64,000 bases of DNA from positions 787,780-851,779 of the forward strand of contig NZ_JALGCL010000001.1 in NCBI RefSeq assembly GCF_022808325.1, written 5' to 3'. Position 1 is the first letter of the stretch. Each line of letters begins with the position of its first letter. The translations under genes and the position numbers were made by a program. Shown piece after piece: positions 1 to 8,951 of this stretch. The stretch is from Cognatiluteimonas sedimenti. GTDB lineage: Bacteria > Pseudomonadota > Gammaproteobacteria > Xanthomonadales > Xanthomonadaceae. The notes under the pieces were generated by a model. It saw only the letters and a program-made list of their open reading frames with translations. It was not told the origin of the DNA and did no database searches.

Positions 1-512
1 ATGCGTTCGGGCTCGTTGCGCGCTTCCTTGATGCCGGCGATGCGCGCGTGCCCCGCCAGCGCCGCCGTGGTTTCGGGCAGCAGGTCGCAGCCGGTGCGGC
101 CGGGCACGTTGTACAGCACCACCGGCAACGCGCCGTCGTCGGCGATCGCGCGATAGTGCGCGAGCAACCCTGCCTGGGTCGGGCGCACGTAGGGCGGCGT
201 CACCACCAGCGCGGCATCGGCACCGAGCGCGGCGACGCGGCGGGTCTGTTCGATGGTCCTGGCGGTGTTGGAATGCCCGGTACCGGCGAGCACCGGGATG
301 CGGCCGGCGACGATTTCCACCGCGCTGCGCAACAGCGCGTCGTATTCGACGTCGTACAAGGCCGCGGCTTCGCCGGTGGATCCGGCCACGACCACGCCCT
401 GGGTGCCGCCGTCGAGCTGGCCCTGCAACAGCCGCTGCCAGGCGTCGAGGTCGATCTCGCCGGCGGCGGTGAAGGGCGTCGCCAGCGCGGTGATGCTGCC
501 GGAAAGTCGCAA
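1..512 (-). CDS. dapA: 4-hydroxy-tetrahydrodipicolinate synthase, 3' end outside window
   Basis: Class I aldolase that condenses pyruvate with aspartate semialdehyde, the first committed step of lysine and diaminopimelate synthesis in the cytoplasm. About 170 N-terminal residues are present and the C-terminus lies beyond position 1. Visible landmarks are the opening [13 protein letters not shown], the GSTGEA pyruvate-binding loop, YNVPGRT with the proton-relay tyrosine, and IKEA with the Schiff-base lysine near the window edge. The best start is a TTG at 512-510, because the conserved sequence begins there and no in-frame ATG or GTG occurs shortly upstream. It is divergent from gcvR, as in many gammaproteobacteria. 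The family call is firm; the start is inferred. Confidence 0.93.
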   Translation of the reverse strand, partial: MRLSGSITALATPFTAAGEIDLDAWQRLLQGQLDGGTQGVVVAGSTGEAAALYDVEYDALLRSAVEIVAGRIPVLAGTGHSNTARTIEQTRRVAALGADAALVVTPPYVRPTQAGLLAHYRAIADDGALPVVLYNVPGRTGCDLLPETTAALAGHARIAGIKEARNEPER

Positions 513-742
513 GCGGATGGTCCCGGGTTGGAGAACTTTGGAAAACGGCGGCCGCGCGGGTTCTCGGAGCCGCGCGCATGCGCCGTGAAGGGGCGTGGAT
601 CGTGCGGCGCGGGGGCAACGCAACCGGCGCGCCGGCAGGCACCGATGTTACTTGCGGCGCCAAAGCGCGGGCAAGTATGCTGGCCGCAGCTTCCGGCTCC
701 GTGCCGGCCGCCCGTTCAGACCTTCACGCCGCGGACGCCGCC

Positions 743-1318
743 TTGACCGATTCCCCGACCGACTCCGCCCCCTCCCGTCCGTCGCCGAACGAGAACCACC
801 TGCTGATCAACGCCTACACGACGCATCCGCGGTCGCCGTTGCTCGCGGTGACCCGGCGGATCGCCGACAGCGGCTGCAACCTGGTCGATACCCGCCTGTC
901 CACCGTCGGCCGCGACGTCTCGGTGACCGCGCTGGCGACCGGCTCGTGGGACGCGGTGGCCAAGCTCGAGACCATGCTCGGCAAGCTCGAGCGCGAGGAA
1001 GGCCTCAAGCTGGTCTGGTACCGCACCGGGCCCAAGCCGGTGCAGTCCAACCTGCTGCCGTACGTGGTCGAGGTGGTGGCGGCGGACAAGCCGGGCATCC
1101 TGTTCCAGCTCGCCGATTTCTTCGACCGCCAGTCGATCACGATCGAGAGCCTGCACTGCTCGCGTTACCGCGCGATGCAGACCGGCGCGGAGATGTTCAC
1201 CGCGCAGGTGACCATCGGCATCCCGGCGGACATGCACATCGCGGCCTTGCGCGACGACTTCCTGGAATTCTGCGACCACCTGAACCTCGACGCGATCATG
1301 GACCCGATGAAGTTCTGA
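743..1318 (+). CDS. gcvR: GcvR-type double-ACT regulator of the glycine cleavage system
   Basis: A 191-residue protein with two ACT-like domains. The first starts around NAYTTHPRSPLLAVTRRIADSG and the second around VEVVAADKPGILFQLADFF. In E. coli GcvR antagonises GcvA to repress the glycine cleavage genes; that role is assumed here from the family and from its place between dapA and bcp. I chose the TTG at 743 because the lineage-conserved N-terminus begins just after it. An in-frame ATG at 677 would add 22 alanine-rich residues of no recognisable fold. The 230 bp between dapA and this start hold the divergent promoters, but no clear operator was seen. Confidence 0.88.
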   Translation: MTDSPTDSAPSRPSPNENHLLINAYTTHPRSPLLAVTRRIADSGCNLVDTRLSTVGRDVSVTALATGSWDAVAKLETMLGKLEREEGLKLVWYRTGPKPVQSNLLPYVVEVVAADKPGILFQLADFFDRQSITIESLHCSRYRAMQTGAEMFTAQVTIGIPADMHIAALRDDFLEFCDHLNLDAIMDPMKF

Positions 1319-1334
1319 AGATGGACTCGCGAAG

Positions 1335-1817
1335 ATGATCCAGCCCGGCAAGCCGCTGACCAAGTCGATCCTGTCGCTGCCGCTCGCACTGTCCGGCGGC
1401 ACGGACGCAACGCTCGCCGACTACGCCGGCAAGTGGCTGGTGCTGTACTTCTACCCCAAGGATTCCACCCCGGGCTGCACCACCGAAGGCATCGACTTCA
1501 ACGCGCTGCTGCCGAAGTTCCGCAAGCTCGGCGCCGAGGTCCTGGGAGTGTCGCGCGACTCGCTGAAGTCGCACCAGAATTTCTGCGCCAAGCAAGGTTT
1601 CAAGTTCGACCTGGTCAGCGATGCCGGCGAGAAACTGTGCAAGGCCTTCGACGTGATCAAGCCGAAGAAGCTCTACGGCCGCGAATACGTCGGCATCGAG
1701 CGCAGCACCTTCCTGGTCGACCCGCAGGGCGTGGTCCGCGAGGCCTGGCGCCCGGTCAGGGTTCCCGGCCATGCGCAGGCGGTCCTCGATGCACTCAAGG
1801 CTGCGCAGACGCAGTGA
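1335..1817 (+). CDS. bcp: Bacterioferritin comigratory protein, atypical 2-Cys peroxiredoxin
   Basis: Thioredoxin-fold peroxidase of 160 residues that reduces hydrogen peroxide and alkyl hydroperoxides. The peroxidatic cysteine is Cys48 in YPKDSTPGCT. The second cysteine five residues later, found in the E. coli protein, is absent; Cys84 (HQNFCAKQ) is present instead. That is the Cys48/Cys84 pairing known for the Xanthomonas campestris enzyme, which forms an intramolecular disulfide. Cys102 is a further cysteine of unknown role. It lies 16 bp after gcvR and is probably cotranscribed with it, as in E. coli. Thioredoxin is the expected reductant, by family knowledge. Confidence 0.95.
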   Translation: MIQPGKPLTKSILSLPLALSGGTDATLADYAGKWLVLYFYPKDSTPGCTTEGIDFNALLPKFRKLGAEVLGVSRDSLKSHQNFCAKQGFKFDLVSDAGEKLCKAFDVIKPKKLYGREYVGIERSTFLVDPQGVVREAWRPVRVPGHAQAVLDALKAAQTQ

Positions 1818-1901
1818 CCCGCGCCTCCTTCATCAGATCCCACTGCCCCGCCCCGCGGGATGCGGTGGCCCGCCGCTGTCCGACTGCAGGAAACGACACG
1901 C

Positions 1902-3299
1902 ATGACGCGTAGCAAGCGCATCTACGTCCTCGACACCAACGTGCTGATGCACGACCCGACGGCGCTGTTCAAGTTCGAGGAGCACGACGTCTACCTGCCG
2001 ATGCAGGTGATGGAGGAACTCGACAACGCCAAGAAGGGCACGTCCGAAGCCAGCCGCAATGCGCGCCAGGTCAGCCGCTTCCTCAACGAACTGATCGAGG
2101 CCGAGTCCAGCCGCGACATCACCGACGGCCTGCCGCTCGTGCAACCCAAGGCGCTGCAGCTGCGCGGCGCGCAGAGCGCGGGCCGGCTGCGCTTCCAGAC
2201 CCGCGATTTCGACTCCGGCAAGCGCTTCGGCGCGGTCATCCCGGACAACCACATCCTCGGCGCGATCCTGGCACTGAAGGAGGACGAACCCACCGCTTCG
2301 GTGGTGTTCGTGTCCAAGGACATCAACCTGCGGATCAAGGCCTCGATCGCGGGGATCGTCAACGAGGACTACGAGAACGACCGCGCGCTCGACGACTTCA
2401 GCCTGCTGTTCACCGGCGCCACCGCGCTGCCCGAGGATTTCTGGCAGCGGCACGGCAAGGACCTCAGGTCCTGGACCGAGAAGGGCCGCACCTTCTACGA
2501 GATCGCGCGCGCGCAGGACGATGACTGGCATCCGAACCAGTTCCTCTACCTGCCCGGCGACGAAGAGGCCGAACTCAAGGTCGCCAGGGTCGGCGACGAC
2601 AAGGTCACGCTGCAGATCGTCGACGACTTCCGCCACGCCCAGCACGCGGTGTGGGGCATCAACGCGCGCAACCGCGAGCAGAACTTCGCCCTCAATGCGC
2701 TGATGGACCCGGAGATCGACTTCGTCACCCTGCTGGGCACGGCGGGTACGGGCAAGACCCTGCTGGCGCTGGCGGCCGGCCTGGCCCAGACCATGGACGC
2801 GCAGCGCTACCGCGAGATCATCATGACCCGGGCCACCGTCAGCGTCGGCGAAGACATCGGCTTCCTGCCCGGCACCGAGGAGGAAAAGATGACGCCGTGG
2901 ATGGGCGCGCTGACCGACAACCTGGAAGTGCTCACCCACAACCAGGAAGGCGGCAGCTGGGGACGCGCTGCAACCAACGACCTGCTCGCCTCGCGGATCA
3001 AGATCCGCTCGCTCAACTTCATGCGCGGGCGCACCTTCCTGTCGCGCTACCTGATCCTGGACGAGGCGCAGAACCTGACGCCCAAGCAGATGAAGACGTT
3101 GATCACCCGCGCCGGACCCGGCACCAAGATCGTCTGCCTGGGCAACGTCGAGCAGATCGACACGCCTTACCTGACGGAAACGACTTCCGGCCTCACCTAC
3201 GCGGTCGACCGCTTCAAGCACTGGCCGCACAGCGCGCACGTCACCTTGCGCCGCGGCGAGCGATCGCGGCTGGCGGACTACGCGTCGGAAGTGCTCTAG
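1902..3299 (+). CDS. PIN domain - PhoH family ATPase
   Basis: A 465-residue fusion of an N-terminal PIN nuclease-like domain (about residues 6-150, acidic residues in VLDTNVLMHDP, MEELDNAKKG and VFVSKDINLRIKA) and a C-terminal PhoH ATPase (about 255-460). Walker A is GTAGTGKT at 279-286 and Walker B is YLILDEAQN. PhoH2-type proteins have reported RNA helicase/ribonuclease activity in actinobacteria; the role here is unproven. The ATG at 1902 follows AGGAAA with good spacing, whereas the upstream ATG at 1860 adds residues outside the domain. It converges on the SulP gene with only 7 bp between the stop codons. Confidence 0.9.
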   Translation: MTRSKRIYVLDTNVLMHDPTALFKFEEHDVYLPMQVMEELDNAKKGTSEASRNARQVSRFLNELIEAESSRDITDGLPLVQPKALQLRGAQSAGRLRFQTRDFDSGKRFGAVIPDNHILGAILALKEDEPTASVVFVSKDINLRIKASIAGIVNEDYENDRALDDFSLLFTGATALPEDFWQRHGKDLRSWTEKGRTFYEIARAQDDDWHPNQFLYLPGDEEAELKVARVGDDKVTLQIVDDFRHAQHAVWGINARNREQNFALNALMDPEIDFVTLLGTAGTGKTLLALAAGLAQTMDAQRYREIIMTRATVSVGEDIGFLPGTEEEKMTPWMGALTDNLEVLTHNQEGGSWGRAATNDLLASRIKIRSLNFMRGRTFLSRYLILDEAQNLTPKQMKTLITRAGPGTKIVCLGNVEQIDTPYLTETTSGLTYAVDRFKHWPHSAHVTLRRGERSRLADYASEVL

Positions 3300-3306
3300 G
3301 CGGGCT

Positions 3307-4959
3307 CTAGGCGGGCTCGATGACCTGTGACTGCACGTGGCGCAGGGCCCCGGCGAGGTCCTTGAAGTAGGTCGGGTCGTCGCGGCGCACGATCTCGGCG
3401 CGCACCAGCTTGCGCAGCACGCGCAGGCTGGCGCCGCTCAGCAGCACCTGCACGCCGCGCTTGCGCAGGTTGCCGATGGTCGATTCCAGCCGCTTCAAGC
3501 CGGTCGCATCCATGAACGGCACCCGCTCCAGCCGCAGCAGCACGTAGCGCGGCGGCTCCCGCGACCACGACAGCGCGCGCTCCAGCGAGTCCACCGAGCC
3601 GAAGAAGAACGGCCCGTCGATCGAATACACCACCACGCTGCGCGGCAGTTCCTCGAGCCCGGCTTCGGCGAGTTCGTCGCGCACGCTGGCGTGGTCGTGC
3701 TCCACCACCGCGACCGACGCGCTCATCCGCCGCATGAACTGGAACATCGCCAGGATCACGCCGATGTTCACCGCCACCACCAGGTCGGTGAGGATGGTGA
3801 GCAAGAAGGTGATCAGCAGGATCGCCACGTCGGCGCGCGGCGCGCGGCGCACCATCCGCAGGAAGCGCCGCGCCTCGCTCATGTTCCAGGCGACCACCCA
3901 CAGGATCGCCGCGAGCGCGCACAGCGGTACCTTGCCGGCGTAGGGCGCCAGGAAAAGCAAAACCAGGACCAGCACCAGCGCATGCACCACGCCGGCCAGC
4001 GGCGAGGTCCCTCCGTTGCGGATGTTGGTGGCGGTGCGCGCGATCGCACCGGTCGCGGCGATGCCGCCGAACAGCGGCGAGGCGATGTTGGCGATGCCCT
4101 GCCCGATCAGCTCCTGGTTGGAATCGTGGCGGGTGCCGGCCATGCCATCGGCCACCACCGCCGAGAGCAGCGACTCGATCGCGCCGAGCATCGCGATGGT
4201 GAACGCCGACGGCAGCAGCAACACCATCCGGTCGAAGGACAACGACGGCAGCTGCAGTTGCGGCAACGCGCGCGGAATCGCGCCGAAGGTCGATTCGATG
4301 GTGGCCACGCCCGCCGGCGCGAACGCGACGGTCGCCAGCGTCGCCGCCAGCATCGCCAGCAACGGCCCGGGGACGCGTGCCAGCCCGGGTACTCGCGGCC
4401 CCCACAACGCCAGCGCCAGGCTGCCCAGCGCCAGCAGCGTGGTCGCGCCATGCAGCCGCGGCAGTGCCTGCAGCAACTGCCAGGCCTTGAGGTAGAACGG
4501 GCCGTCGCCGGCCAGCGGCAACCCGAAGAAGTACTGCCACTGTCCGACCCAGATGATTACCGCGATGCCGGCGGTGAAGCCGACGATCACCGGGTCGGGG
4601 ATGAAGCGGATCACCGCCCCCAGCCGCGTCACCCCCATCAGCACCAGCATCACCCCGGCCATCAGCGTGGCCAGCAGCAGCCCGTCGACGCCGAACTTCG
4701 CCACCACTCCGGCCAGGATCACGATGAAGGCGCCCGTGGGTCCCGCGATCTGGATCCGCGAGCCCCCGAACAAAGCCACCGCGATCCCGGCGATGATCGA
4801 CGTGTAGAGGCCCTGCTCGGGCTTGACCCCGGATGCGATCGCGAACGCCATCGCCAGTGGCAGCGCGACCACGCCGACGATCAAGCCGGCGGCGATGTTC
4901 GGCAGCCAGTGCCCGCGCTTGAACAGGCCGACGCGCCAGGCCTCGACCGCCGCGATCAC
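3307..4959 (-). CDS. SulP family anion transporter with STAS domain
   Basis: A 550-residue inner-membrane permease. The first roughly 410 residues form many hydrophobic segments, including the family signatures LPLAMAFAIASG, GLYTSIIAG and GPTGAFIVIL. The C-terminus (about 430-545) is a cytoplasmic STAS domain. SulP proteins carry sulfate, bicarbonate or other anions, usually with sodium or protons; the substrate cannot be read from sequence. The start ATG overlaps the stop of the XRE regulator by four bases (ATGA), so the two are translationally coupled. The 3' end converges on the PIN-PhoH gene and the shared region repeats a short CTAGGCGGG unit. Confidence 0.92.
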   Translation of the reverse strand: MIAAVEAWRVGLFKRGHWLPNIAAGLIVGVVALPLAMAFAIASGVKPEQGLYTSIIAGIAVALFGGSRIQIAGPTGAFIVILAGVVAKFGVDGLLLATLMAGVMLVLMGVTRLGAVIRFIPDPVIVGFTAGIAVIIWVGQWQYFFGLPLAGDGPFYLKAWQLLQALPRLHGATTLLALGSLALALWGPRVPGLARVPGPLLAMLAATLATVAFAPAGVATIESTFGAIPRALPQLQLPSLSFDRMVLLLPSAFTIAMLGAIESLLSAVVADGMAGTRHDSNQELIGQGIANIASPLFGGIAATGAIARTATNIRNGGTSPLAGVVHALVLVLVLLFLAPYAGKVPLCALAAILWVVAWNMSEARRFLRMVRRAPRADVAILLITFLLTILTDLVVAVNIGVILAMFQFMRRMSASVAVVEHDHASVRDELAEAGLEELPRSVVVYSIDGPFFFGSVDSLERALSWSREPPRYVLLRLERVPFMDATGLKRLESTIGNLRKRGVQVLLSGASLRVLRKLVRAEIVRRDDPTYFKDLAGALRHVQSQVIEPA

Positions 4960-5222
4960 GGCTGCTGCCTCCGGCGGGAGGCCTTGAGGCGCACGCCGCG
5001 GCCCTCGGCCTGGCTGGGTGCGCGTTCACCGATCAGTTCGACGCCGGCCGCGTCCAGCGCCGCGACCACCTTGGCCAGGGAGTCGACGGTTCCGCGCACC
5101 TGGCCGTCGCTGGCTTCCATTCGCTGGATCGTGGGCACCGACACACCGGCAGCCTGCGCCAGGGTGCGCTGGTCCATTCCCAACAGCGCCCGCGCCGCCC
5201 GCATTTGCGGTGCGGTGATCAT
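4956..5222 (-). CDS. Small XRE/Cro-CI family helix-turn-helix regulator
   Basis: An 88-residue DNA-binding protein. The helix-turn-helix lies at about residues 6-35: RAARALLGMDQRTLAQAAGV, then SVPTIQRME. The tail is basic. Short regulators of this form are often coupled to one membrane transporter, and here the stop overlaps the SulP start, so it probably controls that operon; this is inference from context. The ATG at 5222 begins the conserved MITAPQMRAAR opening and a GGAAG lies about 12 bases upstream. A longer reading from 5354 is possible but overlaps the thiD start on the other strand. Confidence 0.85.
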   Translation of the reverse strand: MITAPQMRAARALLGMDQRTLAQAAGVSVPTIQRMEASDGQVRGTVDSLAKVVAALDAAGVELIGERAPSQAEGRGVRLKASRRRQQP

Positions 5223-5338
5223 GCGAGATGTGGGCTTCCGGGCATCTGAATGCATGTTCCAGGCATCAATACGCAGGCATGATACTGCGCCGCACCCATC
5301 CTTTGTAGACTGGGTGCTTCCACGGCCTCGCGATCGAA

Positions 5339-6145
<807 letters not shown>

Positions 6146-8236
6146 CTGCGCCCCGGCGCGGGTTCGAAATAGCGGCCATTGCCGTCGTTGACGATGACCG
6201 AGCCGATCGCGCGCCGATCGAGCAGGTTGTCGATGCGCGCGAACCCCGCGATGCCCACCCGCCCGAAAGTCCAACGTCGCTCGGCGCCCAGGTCCAGGGT
6301 GCCATGGCCCGGCGCCCACGCGGAATTGGCGTCGTCGGCGTACAGGCGGCTGCTGGCCTGGCCGGCCAGGAACAGGTCGAGATCGTCGCGCGGCGTCCAG
6401 CGCAGTTCCGCCCAGCCATCGCGCGCGGTGGTGCCGGGAATGCGTCGGCCGCTGTCCTGGAACGCGGCATCGAGCGCGGTCAGCGCAACCGCGTAGCCCC
6501 AGTGCGGCGCGATCGGGCCCGAGGCCGACAGTTCCAGCCCGCGCCGACGGGTATCGGCCGCATTGGCATAGATGCTGCGGCCGCCGCTGCTCGACGCCAC
6601 CAACAACTCGTCGCGGGTGCGGCTGTCGAACGCCGCAACCGCGAGTGTTCGGCTGTCGCGATGCCAGCGCATGCCGGCCTCGACGCTGCGGTTGCGCGAG
6701 GGTCGCAAGCCGGTGTTGAGGCCACTGGCGCCATCGGCACGGTACGCCAGTTCCGAGGAGGACGGGGTCTCGAAGCCGCGACCCGCGTTCGCGTACAGCG
6801 CAATCGAGGGCACGGGCCGGAACAGCAGGCCGGCGGCGGGCGTGGTGAAGGCGTAATCGGTGCGGCCGCTGTCGTCGGGATTGCCCGGGGCGATGTAATC
6901 GTCGTCGGAACGGAAGCCGACCTCGCTGCGGCGCAGGCCGAGCGTCGCCTGCCAGCGCGGCTGGAATGCCCAACGCGCCTCGGCGTACACGTCGCGGCCG
7001 TGGACGCGGTCGCGCTGGTCGCGGCGCAATGCGCCGACCACGCCCTGCACGTCGCCGACGAAATTCTCGAAACCGCGGCGACGCTCGCCCGATTGCTGCC
7101 ATTCCACGCCGACCGTGAAGCCCGCAGCGCGCCCGGCGACGCTGCCGTCCAGCGACCAGCGCGCGTCCAGTCCAGCGTAATCGCGCCCGAGGTCGATCAC
7201 GCCGCCGCCGCTTCCGGGCGCATCCTGTGCCGCCATCGGCACCGACAGCATCTGGAAGGTCGAGCGCGTTCCCGCGTAGGCGCCGATCGCCAGTTCGCCC
7301 CGCGCCAGCGGTTGTTCGACGCGCAAGCCGGCCTGGCGCTGGCGCACGCGCTTGCGCGTGTCGAAGGCGAGCGCGCCGGTGCTGGCGGCGCGTGGCGTCG
7401 CCAGCGCCTGCGCCAGCGTCAGCCCCTGCGGGTCCTGCGCTTCCAGGTCGAGGCCGTTGGCCGTGAACGCGACGCGCGCGCCGCCGGCGGTGTCCGTGGT
7501 CAGGCGCGCCTGGGTGACATCGCGGCGTGCGCGGCCGTGCTCGCGGAAGCCGCCGCTGTCCAGGCGCTCGGCATCGACCCGATAGCCGCCGTCGGCGGAT
7601 CGCCACGGCCCGCTCGCGGCCAGATGCCAGCGTTGCCGGTCGTCGCTGGCGGCGGAGGCATCGAACATGGCTGTCGCACTATCGGCGGGCGGCGCGCTGA
7701 AGAACTGGATCACGCCACCGGAGGCGTTGCCGTACAGCGCCGAGAACGGCCCCTTCAGCACCACCACATCCGCCAGCGCGCCCAACGGCACGTGCGAGAC
7801 CTGGCCCTGCCCGTCCGGCATTGACGCCGGGATGCCGTCGACATACAGGCGCAGCCCGCGCACGCCGAAGGTGCTGCGTGCGCCGAAGCCGCGGATCGTC
7901 ACTTGCACGTCCTGCGCCAGGTTCTGGCGATCACGCGCGCCCACGCCCGGCACGCGCCGCAACACCTCGGCAACGCTGCTGCCCTCGAGCGCCGGCAGCG
8001 CCTGCACTTCGACGCGATCGATCGAGGCCGGGGTCGCATCCGTCAGCCGCCCGCCCACGACCACGACCGCCGGGAGGTGCGTGGGTTGTTGCTGCGCTTG
8101 CTGCATTGGCGGCCGTGGCAACTGCGCCTGCGCGTGTGCCGCGCCGATGGCGAACCAGCAGGTCACCAGCGATGTGCTGCCCGGGCGCATCGGGCGACGA
8201 TACCGGATGCCGGCGGGCGATCACTGCACCGGCATG

Positions 8237-8273
8237 AAAAAACAAAGGGCCGATGGCAGTGCCATCGGCCCTT
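8237..8273 (-). terminator. Rho-independent terminator after the tRNA genes
   Basis: A perfect GC-rich hairpin at 8245-8273 (arms of at least 12 bases, AAGGGCCGATGG and its complement, loop of about five). On the minus strand it is followed by a T-rich run at 8246-8237. It lies about 10 bp downstream of tRNA-Arg. Confidence 0.9.
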
Positions 8274-8283
8274 CGTCTTGTGG

Positions 8284-8360
8284 TGGCGCGCCCGGAAGGA
8301 TTCGAACCTCCGACCCCCAAGTTCGTAGCCTGGTGCTCTATCCAGCTGAGCTACGGGCGC
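8284..8360 (-). tRNA. tRNA-Arg (anticodon ACG)
   Basis: A 77-nt cloverleaf with acceptor stem GCGCCCG/CGGGCGC, anticodon loop CTACGAA, T-arm GGTTCGAATCC and encoded CCA. The ACG anticodon is normally edited to ICG to read CGU, CGC and CGA. It has its own promoter just upstream and a strong terminator downstream. Confidence 0.98.
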
Positions 8361-8376
8361 AAAAAACAGAAGCGGA

Positions 8377-8405
8377 ATTGTGCGGAACCGGCGCGGCTCC
8401 GTCAA
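8377..8405 (-). promoter_or_regulatory. Sigma-70 promoter for tRNA-Arg
   Basis: On the minus strand TTGACG (8405-8400), a 17-bp spacer and CACAAT (8382-8377) give a near-consensus promoter. Transcription should begin about 10 nt before the mature tRNA-Arg end. The -10 and downstream 15 bases are identical to those of the rplU promoter. Confidence 0.7.
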
Positions 8406-8423
8406 TCCTGCAAACAGTGAAAC

Positions 8424-8516
8424 TGGCGGAGACTGAGGGATTCGAACCCTCGATGGAGCTTTTGACCCCATACTCCCTTAGCAGGGGAGCCCCTTCGGCC
8501 TCTCGGGCAAGTCTCC
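8424..8516 (-). tRNA. tRNA-Ser (anticodon GCT)
   Basis: A 93-nt class II tRNA with acceptor GGAGACT/AGTCTCC, a long variable arm typical of serine tRNAs, anticodon loop CTGCTAA and encoded CCA. It reads AGC and AGU codons. It lies 41 bp downstream of csrA, an arrangement also seen in other gammaproteobacteria. Confidence 0.98.
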
Positions 8517-8557
8517 GGCGCGGGTGCAGCGTTCCGCGAGCGCGGAAGGATACCGGC

Positions 8558-8800
8558 TCACTCCGCCTGCGGCAAATTGCCGGCGCCCGGAACGGTACCG
8601 GATCCGGCTGCCGCGTCCGCGGCCGGCTCCTGCTCGTCGCCTCGCTGGATGCGCTGGTAGATCTCCTCGCGATGCACGGCGACATCCTTGGGCGCAGTGA
8701 TGCCGATGCGCACCTGGTTGCCCTTGACGCCGAGCACGGTCACGGTGACCGAGTCCCCGATCATCAGGGTCTCACCAACGCGGCGGGTCAGGATCAACAT
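8558..8800 (-). CDS. csrA: Carbon storage regulator CsrA/RsmA
   Basis: RNA-binding post-transcriptional regulator that binds GGA motifs in mRNA leaders. The 80-residue protein opens with [16 protein letters not shown] and continues with the conserved [20 protein letters not shown], which holds the RNA-binding arginine and the beta-5 strand. Everything after about residue 55 is an alanine/glycine/glutamate tail longer than that of E. coli (61 residues). The ATG at 8800 has AGGAGA upstream with good spacing. It sits between alaS and tRNA-Ser on the same strand. In Xanthomonas the orthologue controls virulence and motility; its targets here are unknown. Confidence 0.96.
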
Positions 8801-8951
8801 GTGGAGCTCTCCTTGGCCGGCAATCTTCTGCCGATGCCCCGAGGGGCCAGCGGTCATCTTCGTGAACAGCCAAGGATACTACCGGCCGGACCGATCCCGC
8901 GACTACAGTGCAGAAAGTCACGTTCCGCAGGCGCGGCCATTCGCACAAGGT

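Noticed and set aside
5223-5338. TPP riboswitch before thiD
   Set aside because: The gap is short and none of the conserved THI-box segments is recognisable.
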